NCBI GenBank assembly: GCA_023393915.1
Contig: JAEXBS010000096.1
Location: 186,001-250,000 of the forward strand
From: Bacteroidota bacterium
GTDB taxonomy: Bacteria > Bacteroidota > Bacteroidia > Flavobacteriales > Weeksellaceae
Length of the DNA stretch: 64,000 bases
Reading direction: 5' to 3'
The notes beneath the pieces were generated by a model. That model saw only the letters and a list, made by a program, of their open reading frames with translations, was not told the DNA's origin and searched no databases. The position numbers and the translations under genes were made by a program. This document shows, piece after piece, positions 25,690 through 34,313 of the stretch; positions within the stretch are counted from its first letter, which is position 1, and each line of letters starts with the position of its first letter.

Positions 25690-26826
25690 TTAGAGTCTTT
25701 GTCTTAATGCGGGAACTACCGAATCTTTCCAAGCGTAAAAATCCCCTTCTAGGATATGTTGTCTTGCCTTAGTTACAAGATCTAAATAAAAAGCTAGGTT
25801 GTGCAATGAAGCAATCTGCTTGCCAAGGTATTCTCGGGCTGCAAATAGGTGTCTCACGTAGGATTTTGAGTATTCATAATCAACAAAGCTTGCACCTAGC
25901 GGATCCAAAGGAGAAAAATCATTTTTCCACTTTTCATTTTTAAGGTTCATTACACCGTTCCAAGTAAAAATCATTCCGTTTCGTGCATTGCGAGTTGGCA
26001 TAACGCAATCCAGCATGTCTATTCCTAGCCCAATGGATTCCAGGATATTCCATGGTGTTCCAACGCCCATTAGGTACCGCGGCTTTTCTTTAGGAAGTAT
26101 ATCGGTTACTTCGTCGGTAATACGGTACATTTCTTCCTCAGGCTCGCCAACTGAAAGTCCTCCAATGGCGTTTCCTGCTTGATTCTGCTCTGAAATAAAT
26201 TCTGCAGATTGTCTGCGTAAGTCAGAATAGGTGGAACCTTGAACGATTGGGAATAAACGCTGGGAATGTCCGTATTTTTCAGGGTTGTTTTTAGTCCAAT
26301 CAATGCACCTCTTCAGCCACCGATGGGTCATTTCCATCGATTGCTTTGCTAGCGCATACTCACAAGGATAAGGAGTGCACTCGTCAAAAGCCATAAAAAT
26401 ATCAGCGCCAATTTGACGTTGAATCTCCATAGAGCGTTCTGGAGAGATGAAATGCATGCTTCCGTCAATATGGGATTTAAAGTTCACCCCTTCTTCGGTC
26501 ATTTTTCTACTTTTAGAAAGCGAGAATACTTGGTATCCACCGGAATCGGTCAAAATGGGCCGGTCCCAATTCATGAATTTGTGGAGTCCTCCTGCGTTTT
26601 CCATCACTTCCATTCCTGGCCTTAAATAAAGATGATAGGTATTTCCAAGAATGATTTGGGCTTGTACATCCTCTTTCAGTTCTTTTTGGTGTACTGTTTT
26701 TACTGACGCAACCGTACCCACGGGCATGAAGATAGGCGTCTGAATTTCACCATGATCGGTCGATATTTTTCCTGCACGAGCTTTGCCCTCGGAGGTTTTT
26801 TCTATTTGAAAAAATTTGTTATCCAT
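25690..26826 (-). CDS. tgt: Queuine tRNA-ribosyltransferase
   Basis: The ATG at 26826 gives 378 aa starting DNKFFQIEKT, as expected; a longer frame overlaps the DUF4296 gene. Motifs seen are the nucleophile region ILTDSGGYQVFSLS, FMAFDECTPYPC, GGLSVGEP and GIDMLDCVMPTRNARNG. The canonical zinc ligands (CxCxxC...H) are not present: after TRNARNGM the sequence reads TWNGVMNLKNEKWKNDFSPLD and lacks the usual Cys triplet. The enzyme exchanges guanine 34 for preQ1 in GUN tRNAs. It lies 4 bp after the DUF4296 gene. Confidence 0.93.
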   Translation of the reverse strand: MDNKFFQIEKTSEGKARAGKISTDHGEIQTPIFMPVGTVASVKTVHQKELKEDVQAQIILGNTYHLYLRPGMEVMENAGGLHKFMNWDRPILTDSGGYQVFSLSKSRKMTEEGVNFKSHIDGSMHFISPERSMEIQRQIGADIFMAFDECTPYPCEYALAKQSMEMTHRWLKRCIDWTKNNPEKYGHSQRLFPIVQGSTYSDLRRQSAEFISEQNQAGNAIGGLSVGEPEEEMYRITDEVTDILPKEKPRYLMGVGTPWNILESIGLGIDMLDCVMPTRNARNGMIFTWNGVMNLKNEKWKNDFSPLDPLGASFVDYEYSKSYVRHLFAAREYLGKQIASLHNLAFYLDLVTKARQHILEGDFYAWKDSVVPALRQRL

Positions 26827-26830
26827 CGTT

Positions 26831-27214
26831 CTATTTGGAATAATAAGGGGTTTGTCCAATTTCTTTAAGCTTTTTCTCAATGTGCCCCTTCGCACCTGGA
26901 TCTTTTTCCATTATAATTTCCTGCGCAGAGCGCAATATATTTTCCATTAACCTAGGAGAAGCTATATAATAATTATAGCTCTGTTCAAAACTTTTAGCGC
27001 TTACTTTGTGTTCATTAAGAATGTACCGCGTACTTATTTCCAAATTCCCGCCAGAGTTTTGAAAGGTAGCTTGATCGCTGATGGCAAATTGAGCAATAAT
27101 TTCAGACATCTGCTGTGGTGGAATCAGGTCATTTGGTTTATGAACTGCACCGGATTCTTTACAAGAAAAGAAAAGTAAGGAAATAAAAGTAATATAAAAA
27201 TACAATCTTCTCAT
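26831..27214 (-). CDS. DUF4296 lipoprotein
   Basis: The product is 127 aa with a lipoprotein signal ending in LLFFSC (Cys about residue 18). The mature part is helical and carries IPPQQMSEIIAQF and a Tyr-rich segment SYNYYIASPRLMENIL, matching the Bacteroidota family DUF4296. Its function is unknown. The start overlaps the stop of the mannosyltransferase gene by 4 bp, so they are translationally coupled. Confidence 0.82.
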   Translation of the reverse strand: MRRLYFYITFISLLFFSCKESGAVHKPNDLIPPQQMSEIIAQFAISDQATFQNSGGNLEISTRYILNEHKVSAKSFEQSYNYYIASPRLMENILRSAQEIIMEKDPGAKGHIEKKLKEIGQTPYYSK

Positions 27215-27927
27215 AGTCTACCCAATAGCGCTTTGATTCGAATCCCTAGTATGCCGAAAATGGCCTCGCCAATGATTCCTCCATTCATTTTACTTTCTCC
27301 AAGTACTCTGTTTGTGAAAATTATAGGAACTTCCACAATTTTTAAGCCTTTTTTAAAAACTCTGTATTTCATTTCCACTTGGAAGCCGTATCCTTTCAGG
27401 CGGATTCGATCTAAATCTAGTGCTCTTAGAGTGGATGATTTAAAGCAAACGAAACCAGCGGTGGTATCTCGAATAGAAACCCCTAAAACCGTTCTTACGT
27501 AAAGCGAAGCAAAATAGGAAAGAAGGACTCTGCCCATTGGCCAGTTCACTACGTTTACTCCTTGAGAATATCTGGATCCAATACTTAAATCAGCATCTTT
27601 GCAAGCTTCATGGAGTCGGATAAGATCTTTAGGATTGTGCGAGAAATCAGCGTCCATTTCAAAAATGTATTCGTAATCTCTTTGTAGCGCCCATTTGAAA
27701 CCGTGAATGTAGGCTTTTCCTAAGCCGTCCTTTATTTTTCGGACACTAAGATGAAGGAGCTCGGGGAATTCTACCTTTAGTTTTTCAACTATAGAAGATG
27801 TTCCATCTGGTGAAGAATCATCAACGACTAAAATCTCGAAATTTTCTTCTAGAGAAAAAACGGCACGAATTATATTTTCGATGTTTTCTTTCTCGTTATA
27901 CGTCGGTATGATGACCAATTTTCCCAT
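27211..27927 (-). CDS. Polyprenol monophosphomannose synthase (GT2, DPM1-like)
   Basis: I use the ATG at 27927 (238 aa); the reading frame continues upstream only to a TTG. The GT-A glycosyltransferase core is clear: VIIPTYNEKENI, VVDDSSPDGT, and the DxD-like MDADFSHNP, then IGSRYSQGV and DTTAGFVCF. These match bacterial dolichyl/polyprenyl-phosphate mannose synthases, which move mannose from GDP-mannose to a lipid carrier. GDP-mannose would come from the manC gene at 6.5 kb. It is the first gene of an operon with DUF4296, tgt and lptF/G. Confidence 0.88.
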   Translation of the reverse strand: MGKLVIIPTYNEKENIENIIRAVFSLEENFEILVVDDSSPDGTSSIVEKLKVEFPELLHLSVRKIKDGLGKAYIHGFKWALQRDYEYIFEMDADFSHNPKDLIRLHEACKDADLSIGSRYSQGVNVVNWPMGRVLLSYFASLYVRTVLGVSIRDTTAGFVCFKSSTLRALDLDRIRLKGYGFQVEMKYRVFKKGLKIVEVPIIFTNRVLGESKMNGGIIGEAIFGILGIRIKALLGRL

Positions 27928-27936
27928 ATCAGTGTG

Positions 27937-27944
27937 CAAAGATA
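27937..27944 (-). promoter_or_regulatory. Candidate -7 element of the mannosyltransferase operon
   Basis: On the minus strand TATCTTTG ends 9 bp before the ATG at 27927. No TTG is seen at the -33 position. Confidence 0.42.
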
Positions 27945-27986
27945 ATCTATTTTTCAAATGGATATTTTCGCTCGGAAAATTAGTCT

Positions 27987-27994
27987 TATTTTTG
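27987..27994 (+). promoter_or_regulatory. Candidate -7 element of the DUF4271 gene
   Basis: TATTTTTG matches TAnnTTTG and lies 16 bp upstream of the presumed TTG start at 28011. Confidence 0.42.
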
Positions 27995-28010
27995 CAGAAA
28001 ATTAGCAGCT

Positions 28011-28652
28011 TTGGTTCGAGTTACCGAGAATTATGATTGGGTCATAGTCGTGTTACTGCTCTCAGTGGTAGCGCTTCTTATTGTGTTTCAATACTTACAA
28101 AGGGATTCGAGGTTTTTGAAATTTTTTTCTCAGAATTTCATTGACTCCGGGAACATATTCCCTACGTGGCTTGTCGTATCTGGAGTGTATGTTCTTCTTT
28201 TTGCTACTTTCGTTTCTAAGTTTTTACCCGTTATCCCTGCTGAGGTTGAAAAGATTTCTGTTATGGGTTATTCCCTCAATAAGATGGGTTATGTTCTTTT
28301 AATTTCAAGCCTCTACTATGTTGCACGATTTTTTTTAACCTTCTTTTTTTATTCAAGCATCGGAGAGGATAAAAAATGGGCAAGACTCTACTTTGTCACC
28401 TCCAAGTTTTACATGTTTTTATCATTTGTTTTAATTGGTGGAATCCTCTTGATTTATTTTTTTGATTACTCGGGTCTTCTACTATTAAGAGTCTCATTTG
28501 TAGTGGCTTTTGTTCTCTTTGTTTTTAAGCAATTTTTCTATCTGTTTAATCGCAATTATATTCTGCCAAACAACTGGTATTATAAAATTTTGTATATTTG
28601 CACGCTGCAAATTATACCCATATTAGCACTATGGAAAACGCTGTTTATATAA
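28011..28652 (+). CDS. DUF4271 family membrane protein
   Basis: The product is 213 aa with about six hydrophobic segments (about 12-28, 50-70, 88-112, 130-150, 155-172 and 198-212). It matches DUF4271, a Bacteroidota family of unknown function that usually precedes a HemD-like gene, as here. No ATG suits the N-terminus, and the start is taken as TTG at 28011, downstream of the promoter motif. Its 3' end contains the likely promoter of the next gene. Confidence 0.75.
   Translation: MVRVTENYDWVIVVLLLSVVALLIVFQYLQRDSRFLKFFSQNFIDSGNIFPTWLVVSGVYVLLFATFVSKFLPVIPAEVEKISVMGYSLNKMGYVLLISSLYYVARFFLTFFFYSSIGEDKKWARLYFVTSKFYMFLSFVLIGGILLIYFFDYSGLLLLRVSFVVAFVLFVFKQFFYLFNRNYILPNNWYYKILYICTLQIIPILALWKTLFI
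28593..28600 (+). promoter_or_regulatory. Candidate -7 element of the first HemD-like gene
   Basis: TATATTTG lies inside the 3' end of the DUF4271 coding region, 63 bp upstream of the ATG at 28664. It could give the HemD-like gene independent expression. Confidence 0.4.
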
Positions 28653-28663
28653 AATCACCCAAG

Positions 28664-29401
28664 ATGAAAATTAAGTCTATACTGGTTTCCCAACCAGCTC
28701 CCAACGAATCGTCTCCTTATATGGAGATAGCCAAGAAGGAGAAAATAAAAATTGACTTCCAGCCATTTATTTTGGTCGAGGGGGTTGACGGGAAAGAATT
28801 GCGCGGCCAAAAAATTGACTTAACTCAATATACCGGTATTATCTTCACTAGTAAAAATGCTATTGACCACTACTTTAGGCTTGCAGAAGAAATGAGGTTC
28901 TCAGTACCTGATACCATGCGCTATATTTGCCAAAGTGAGGCCATTGCAAATTATCTGCAAAAACATATCGTATATCGGAAAAGAAAAATCAGCTTTGGAG
29001 AGAAAGTGTTTTCAGATTTGGCTCCATTGTTTAAGAAGTATCCAAATGAAAAGTATCTGCTTCCTTCGTCGGACGTACTTAACGGCGATATTCCAACTAC
29101 CTTAGACAAGTCTGGAGTGGATTGGACCCGAGCAATTATGTACCGTACGGTTTGTGCTGATTTAAGTCAGATCAAGGTATCTGATTACGAAATGCTTGTG
29201 TTTTTTTCGCCTCAAGGAATTCGTTCCTTATTTGAAAATTTCCCAGATTTTAAGCAAGGAGAGACCGTCATTGCTGTGTTCGGTTCGACAACACAACAAA
29301 CGGCGCAAGAGTTAGGTTTGACCGTTCAAGTTATGGCACCAACTAAAGAGTCGCCTTCGATGACTATGGCCATCGAAAAGTTCATTAGAACAGCAAAGTA
29401 G
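28664..29401 (+). CDS. Uroporphyrinogen-III synthase family protein (HemD paralogue 1)
   Basis: I start at the ATG at 28664 (245 aa) because KIKSILVSQPAP is the conserved beginning of these proteins in Flavobacteriia; an ATG at 28631 is also possible. The HemD-type two-lobed fold is suggested by IIFTSKNAIDHYF (about 62-74) and VFFSPQGIRSLF (about 185-196). HemD closes hydroxymethylbilane to uroporphyrinogen III. A second HemD-family gene lies in the hemA-hemC-hemE operon at 42.4 kb, so this copy may have a different or supporting role. Confidence 0.82.
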   Translation: MKIKSILVSQPAPNESSPYMEIAKKEKIKIDFQPFILVEGVDGKELRGQKIDLTQYTGIIFTSKNAIDHYFRLAEEMRFSVPDTMRYICQSEAIANYLQKHIVYRKRKISFGEKVFSDLAPLFKKYPNEKYLLPSSDVLNGDIPTTLDKSGVDWTRAIMYRTVCADLSQIKVSDYEMLVFFSPQGIRSLFENFPDFKQGETVIAVFGSTTQQTAQELGLTVQVMAPTKESPSMTMAIEKFIRTAK

Positions 29402-29480
29402 CTTGCTTTAGACCTTGAAAACCACCCAACCGTCTTTTCCTAAAAGGATTAGATGGTTTTTTATTCCTAGTAATTCTTCT

Positions 29481-31523
29481 ATGAAACCACCTAAAGCCCA
29501 GAAAATAGAAAAAATTATTTCTCTTCATGGAGATCAAAGAAGGGACGATTATTATTGGTTGAATGATCGTAATTCCCCTCACGTTGTAGCCTATTTAGAG
29601 GCTGAGAATCAGTATGCTGAATCGGTGATGGCGCCGGTGAAAGATCTGCAACAAGAGGTGTTTCGTGAAATGAAAGATAGGTATGCCCCCGTTGACGAAT
29701 CGGTACCTTACTATTTTGAAGGCTATTGGTACTCTGCGCAATATAGGCAGGCTGAAGAATATCCTGTTTTTGTTCGTAGAAAAAATCTTGAGGATAAAGA
29801 GTTCGAGATCCTTCTTGACGTGAATCCTTTAGCGGTTGGGCACGAATATTTTGATGTAGATCGGATTTCTGTGAGTCCATGTGGAAAGTTTCTAGCTTAT
29901 TCTTGGGATACAATAGGTGAGGGCAGCTATACGATATCATTTAAAGATTTAACCTCGGAGCGTCTTTTGGAAGATTCCATCAAGGATTGTACAGGAAAAT
30001 TGGTGTGGTCAGAGGATTCCAAGCAGGTATTCTACGTCCGTTTAGACGAATCCTTTCGTGCCTTTGAGGTGGTCAGACATGAAATGGGAACCAAAGAAAC
30101 TTTAGATAAAGTTGTTTTTCTGGAAGAAGATACGGCCTTCGATGTACATGTATCTAAGACCAAAGATCAGAAATATGTTCTTATTCAATCTTCGAGCAGT
30201 GTTACTGATGAAAGTTGGTTCCTTCCTAGTAATTGCCCCTTTGACTCTTTTACTTTGATTCAAGAAAGAACAAAGGGATTAGAATATTCTGTAGAACATT
30301 TCGAGGGTGATTTTTATATTATTACCAATCATGCGGGGGCAAGCAATTTTAAAATGATGAAAGCCCCTGTTGAAAAATGTAGTGAAAATTATTGGGTTGA
30401 TTGGATTGTTCCAAATAAGGAAGTCCTTTTGGAGGGGTTTGAGCTTTTTAAAAACTATTTGGTTTTAGAGGAGAGAGTGGAAGGGCTTATGAAAATTAGG
30501 ATTCTTAATTTAAGGACAGGATCTTCTCACTATTTGCCTTTCCAAGAAGCTTGTTACAGTGCTTTTGTAGGGATGAATATGGAATTTAATACTTCACTTT
30601 TGCGTTATAGTTATTCCTCACTCACCCATCCAACTACCACCTATACGTATAACATGGATAACGGAGAAGTGAGCATTGTAAAGGTTCAACAGGTTATGGA
30701 GAAAAATTTTCATCCAGACAATTACATCTCTGATCGCATTTGGGCTATTGCTGAGGATGGAAAGAAAATTCCTATTTCATTTGTAAGACATAAAGATACT
30801 CCCGTTTCTGAAGCAACTCCTCTTCTACTGTATGGTTACGGGAGTTATGGACAGACGGTAGATGCTTTCTTTTCCATTGTGAGGTTGTCTCTGTTAGACC
30901 GAGGTTTCATTTATGCGATAGCCCATGTTAGGGGTGGAGAGTACTTAGGTCGGGACTGGTACGAGAAGGGAAAAATGCTACATAAGAAGAATACCTTTAC
31001 AGATTTCATTTCGGTTGCAAAGCATTTGATTCATAATGGATACACTTCTTCTTCTCACTTATATGCCATGGGAGGCAGTGCAGGCGGTCTTCTAATAGGC
31101 GCTGTAATTAATCAAGAGCCAGAGCTTTTTCATGGAGCCATCGCACAAGTTCCTTTCGTGGATGTGCTCACAACCATGATGGATGAAAGTTTGCCTTTAA
31201 CCGCTGGGGAATTGGAGGAATGGGGGAATCCGCAAGTGGAACAGCATTATAACTACATGAAGTCCTACTCACCTTATGATAACGTAGGGTACTTACCTTA
31301 CCCGAATCTGTTGATAACAACTGGCATTAACGATAAGCAAGTTCCCTACTGGGAACCTGCAAAATGGGTGGCAAAGCTTCGTGAACATTCCACATCTAAG
31401 AACCAAATATTACTTCATTGTGACATGAATGCAGGTCATAATGGAGGGACTGGAAGATTTGAATCTTTGAAAGATGAAGCGTTAGAAGTCGCTTTTTTAC
31501 TTAAATTAGAGGCAGAATTATGA
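29481..31523 (+). CDS. ptrB: S9 family peptidase, oligopeptidase B
   Basis: The ATG at 29481 gives 680 aa, close to the 686 of E. coli PtrB. An N-terminal beta-propeller (about 70-405) precedes the alpha/beta-hydrolase domain. The catalytic Ser is in MGGSAGG (near residue 533), the Asp in GINDKQVPYWEP (near 618) and the His in NAGHNGGTGR (near 653). The enzyme cuts after basic residues in short peptides. There is no signal peptide, so it is cytoplasmic. It overlaps the next gene by 4 bp. Confidence 0.92.
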   Translation: MKPPKAQKIEKIISLHGDQRRDDYYWLNDRNSPHVVAYLEAENQYAESVMAPVKDLQQEVFREMKDRYAPVDESVPYYFEGYWYSAQYRQAEEYPVFVRRKNLEDKEFEILLDVNPLAVGHEYFDVDRISVSPCGKFLAYSWDTIGEGSYTISFKDLTSERLLEDSIKDCTGKLVWSEDSKQVFYVRLDESFRAFEVVRHEMGTKETLDKVVFLEEDTAFDVHVSKTKDQKYVLIQSSSSVTDESWFLPSNCPFDSFTLIQERTKGLEYSVEHFEGDFYIITNHAGASNFKMMKAPVEKCSENYWVDWIVPNKEVLLEGFELFKNYLVLEERVEGLMKIRILNLRTGSSHYLPFQEACYSAFVGMNMEFNTSLLRYSYSSLTHPTTTYTYNMDNGEVSIVKVQQVMEKNFHPDNYISDRIWAIAEDGKKIPISFVRHKDTPVSEATPLLLYGYGSYGQTVDAFFSIVRLSLLDRGFIYAIAHVRGGEYLGRDWYEKGKMLHKKNTFTDFISVAKHLIHNGYTSSSHLYAMGGSAGGLLIGAVINQEPELFHGAIAQVPFVDVLTTMMDESLPLTAGELEEWGNPQVEQHYNYMKSYSPYDNVGYLPYPNLLITTGINDKQVPYWEPAKWVAKLREHSTSKNQILLHCDMNAGHNGGTGRFESLKDEALEVAFLLKLEAEL

Positions 31524-31903
31524 AAGAAAATGAACTTTGGCAAGAAGTAGAACGCTTCTTTGAACAAAAATTTGATACTGAAAAGAACGTTCCGATAGAG
31601 ACGGTTTTGTTTCTAATAGGTATTCAGGAATTAGGTAGTGGCAAGCAATCTTATTCAAAAGAAGATAAACTAAATTTGATTCACATTGCAGTGTGTAGGC
31701 TGCTTGAGCCTTTCGGGTTCTATAAATTTTCTCACTACGACAACGACGGCTATCCACATTTTGAGGAACTTGCTCCTCTTCCGGAGCTCAAGCCAAACGA
31801 GCAAACCCTTTTAATGAAAAAGGCAGTGGTTCAGTATTTTATAGATGAAAATCTATTTGACTCTTCCGTTTTAAAGCAATTGGAACAGGGTGGAATGATT
31901 TAA
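31520..31903 (+). CDS. Conserved hypothetical protein of Flavobacteriia
   Basis: The 127-aa product has no signal peptide or membrane segment. It carries the conserved stretches LFLIGIQELG, LIHIAVCRLLEPFGFY and LKPNEQTLLMKKAV. I recall similar uncharacterised proteins in other Flavobacteriia but no named family. The ATG overlaps the ptrB stop (ATGA), so it is coupled to the peptidase. No function is proposed. Confidence 0.75.
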   Translation: MKENELWQEVERFFEQKFDTEKNVPIETVLFLIGIQELGSGKQSYSKEDKLNLIHIAVCRLLEPFGFYKFSHYDNDGYPHFEELAPLPELKPNEQTLLMKKAVVQYFIDENLFDSSVLKQLEQGGMI

Positions 31904-32013
31904 TTGTATTAAAATACAGTGATTTAAGAAAATTAACACAAAATTTTGGTGTGTATTTTGTAGTACTATTGTTAAAATCAGTAATTTTAACATTGGTTAT
32001 TTAAAGTACACCT

Positions 32014-33567
32014 ATGAACAAACGGTTTATTCCGATCATTTCCATCTTGATGTCCATTTCTGTTGTTGTATTCGTTACACTACAGATTAAATGGTTAAAG
32101 GAGTACTACGGTGCATTAGATCAAGATTTTTCAAATAAAGTTTCAGCTTCTCTTGAGAAATCAGTTAGGGAACTTAATGATCTCGAATTTGATAAATATA
32201 TCAACGAGACGTATAAAAATTTTGGTAGAACTGTGGCGTCCAGTAGTGATCAGCCTAGTTCTACAATCATCCAGCAGACAGAGGATTCGGCCACTCAGAG
32301 AACTATTACCTATCAGCAAAATATAATTGAAAGAGAAAACCTTCCTATCGAAAATACGGGAGACTCTCTGAATCGCATTAAGATGTGGACCGATGAGGTT
32401 TTGGTTCAAATGACTAAAGACTCTGTCGAATCGCAGCCACTTACCGCTGCTCTTGATCAATCGATTAATTCTGGAGAATACAATCTGAAAGAATTTTACC
32501 GCATTGTAGGTAACAATAGACCGATAGAGAAACGAGTGGAAGGCAAGGCACTTGATTCCATTGTAAGAAAATCACTTGAAGCCAATGGAGTAAGAAGTGA
32601 TTTTGGTTACGGTGTTTTTGATCGCTCTGGGAAGCTTACAAAGATCACTAATGAAAATTTTAGTGATCAAGCAGGTAATACACTCTACGATGAGGTATTA
32701 TTTAAAGATGTAGACGATGCCCCACTATATACTCTATCTCTAGTTTTTCCACGGAAAAACTTTTCCCTAGTTCGCAATAACTTGCCGATGCTACTTGGGA
32801 CCTTTCTCTCGCTCTTAACGATTTTGGGCATTTACATTACTTCAATTAATTATATGATGCGGCAGAAAAAAATAGCGGATATAAAAACGGATTTCATCAA
32901 CAACATGTCGCATGAATTCAAAACGCCACTAGCAACTATTTCGGTGGCAACTGATTCTTTAGCAAATGATAAAATTGCGCAGAACCCTGAGAAAGTCAAG
33001 TATTATTCGCATTTAATAAAGCAGGAAAATTTGAGAATGAAGAAGCAGGTTGAAAACGTTCTCAATATGAGTAAGTTAGAGCGCAATGAAGTACAACTAT
33101 TTTTAAAAGAGACGAATGTGAGAGGTCTAATTCAGGAAATTCTTGAGTCTTTCCAGTTGATCGTACAAGAAAGAGGTGGAGCGCTTGTTGGAGATTTTAG
33201 AGCAGAAAACTATAATTTGAAAATCGATGAATTTCATTTTTCCAATATGCTGGTGAACCTGCTCGATAACGCAAATAAGTATTCGCCGGAAACTCCACAG
33301 ATCACACTAAGAACTAAAAATGAGGGATCTTGGTATGTAATTGAAATTGAGGACCACGGGATGGGAATGGAAACCGGAAATAAAAGCAAAATATTTGAAA
33401 AGTTTTTCCGCGAGGAAACCGGAAACATCCATAATGTAAAAGGGCAGGGACTTGGACTGTCTTATGTGAAAAAAATTGTAGAACTCCATGGTGGAAGTAT
33501 CTCAGTTGAATCGGTTGTAGGTAAAGGATCCACTTTTTCAGTCCGTTTCCCGATGGCCAAAGTTTAA
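32014..33567 (+). CDS. Two-component sensor histidine kinase
   Basis: The product is 517 aa. Membrane helices near residues 8-24 and 252-272 bound a sensor domain of about 225 residues with no recognisable ligand-binding motif. The dimerisation domain has the phospho-accepting His in NNMSHEFKTPL (near residue 302). The ATPase domain shows NLLDNANKYSP, EDHGMGME and GQGLGLSYVKK. The layout is that of the RprX-type kinases of Bacteroidota. It is followed 36 bp later by its response regulator. Confidence 0.92.
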   Translation: MNKRFIPIISILMSISVVVFVTLQIKWLKEYYGALDQDFSNKVSASLEKSVRELNDLEFDKYINETYKNFGRTVASSSDQPSSTIIQQTEDSATQRTITYQQNIIERENLPIENTGDSLNRIKMWTDEVLVQMTKDSVESQPLTAALDQSINSGEYNLKEFYRIVGNNRPIEKRVEGKALDSIVRKSLEANGVRSDFGYGVFDRSGKLTKITNENFSDQAGNTLYDEVLFKDVDDAPLYTLSLVFPRKNFSLVRNNLPMLLGTFLSLLTILGIYITSINYMMRQKKIADIKTDFINNMSHEFKTPLATISVATDSLANDKIAQNPEKVKYYSHLIKQENLRMKKQVENVLNMSKLERNEVQLFLKETNVRGLIQEILESFQLIVQERGGALVGDFRAENYNLKIDEFHFSNMLVNLLDNANKYSPETPQITLRTKNEGSWYVIEIEDHGMGMETGNKSKIFEKFFREETGNIHNVKGQGLGLSYVKKIVELHGGSISVESVVGKGSTFSVRFPMAKV

Positions 33568-33603
33568 TTAATATAGAATAATAAATAAAAAAAATATCAA
33601 CCT

Positions 33604-34290
33604 ATGAGCAATCGAATTTTATTAGTCGAAGACGACCAGAGTTTTGGAGCCGTACTTAAAGACTACTTGACGATCAATAATTTTGAGGTCACCCTTGCAA
33701 CGGATGGCGAAGAAGGTCTTAAAGAGTTTACAGAAAACGAGTTTGATATCTGCATTTTCGATGTAATGATGCCTAAGAAGGACGGCTTTTCCTTAGCAGA
33801 AGATGTGAAAAAAATTGATAAGAATACTCCAGTTATATTTCTTACCGCGCGAAATATGCGTGAAGATATTTTGAAAGGCTATCAAATAGGCGCTGATGAT
33901 TACATTACTAAGCCTTTTGATACAGAACTTTTACTGTATAAAATTAAGGCTATTCTTCAGCGCTCCTCGAGCATTGAAAATGAGGAGCAAGAGCAATTCA
34001 AAATATCCAACACCTATTTTGACTCTATGCTTCGCCAGCTGAAAGTCGGAGATTTAGAATACAAGTTGTCTCCAAAAGAAAATGATTTACTAAAGTTACT
34101 TTGCATTCATCGTAATGATTTTATGCCGAGAGACCTTGCGTTAAGAAAAATCTGGAAGAAAGAAAACTACTTTACGGCTAGAAGTATGGACGTATATATT
34201 GCTAAACTTCGTAAACTTTTAAGAGACGACGAAGGTTTAGAAATCATCAACGTTCATGGTGAAGGCTTCCGACTTTTGGTGAAGAATTAA
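33604..34290 (+). CDS. OmpR-family response regulator
   Basis: The product is 228 aa. The receiver domain (1-115) has the acidic pair EDD near residue 9, the phospho-acceptor Asp in CIFDVMMPKKDG (near 52), Thr in FLTARN and Lys in ITKPFD. Residues about 130-226 form a winged-helix DNA-binding domain (LSPKENDLLKLL, ARSMDVYIAKLRKLL). It resembles RprY of Bacteroides. It is paired with the histidine kinase just upstream; its regulon is unknown. Confidence 0.93.
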   Translation: MSNRILLVEDDQSFGAVLKDYLTINNFEVTLATDGEEGLKEFTENEFDICIFDVMMPKKDGFSLAEDVKKIDKNTPVIFLTARNMREDILKGYQIGADDYITKPFDTELLLYKIKAILQRSSSIENEEQEQFKISNTYFDSMLRQLKVGDLEYKLSPKENDLLKLLCIHRNDFMPRDLALRKIWKKENYFTARSMDVYIAKLRKLLRDDEGLEIINVHGEGFRLLVKN

Positions 34291-34313
34291 TAAAGAATTT
34301 CTACTCGGGCTTT

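Noticed and set aside
32014..34290. Two-component pair as part of a defence or novel system
   Set aside because: Kinase and regulator have ordinary architecture and no unusual neighbours.
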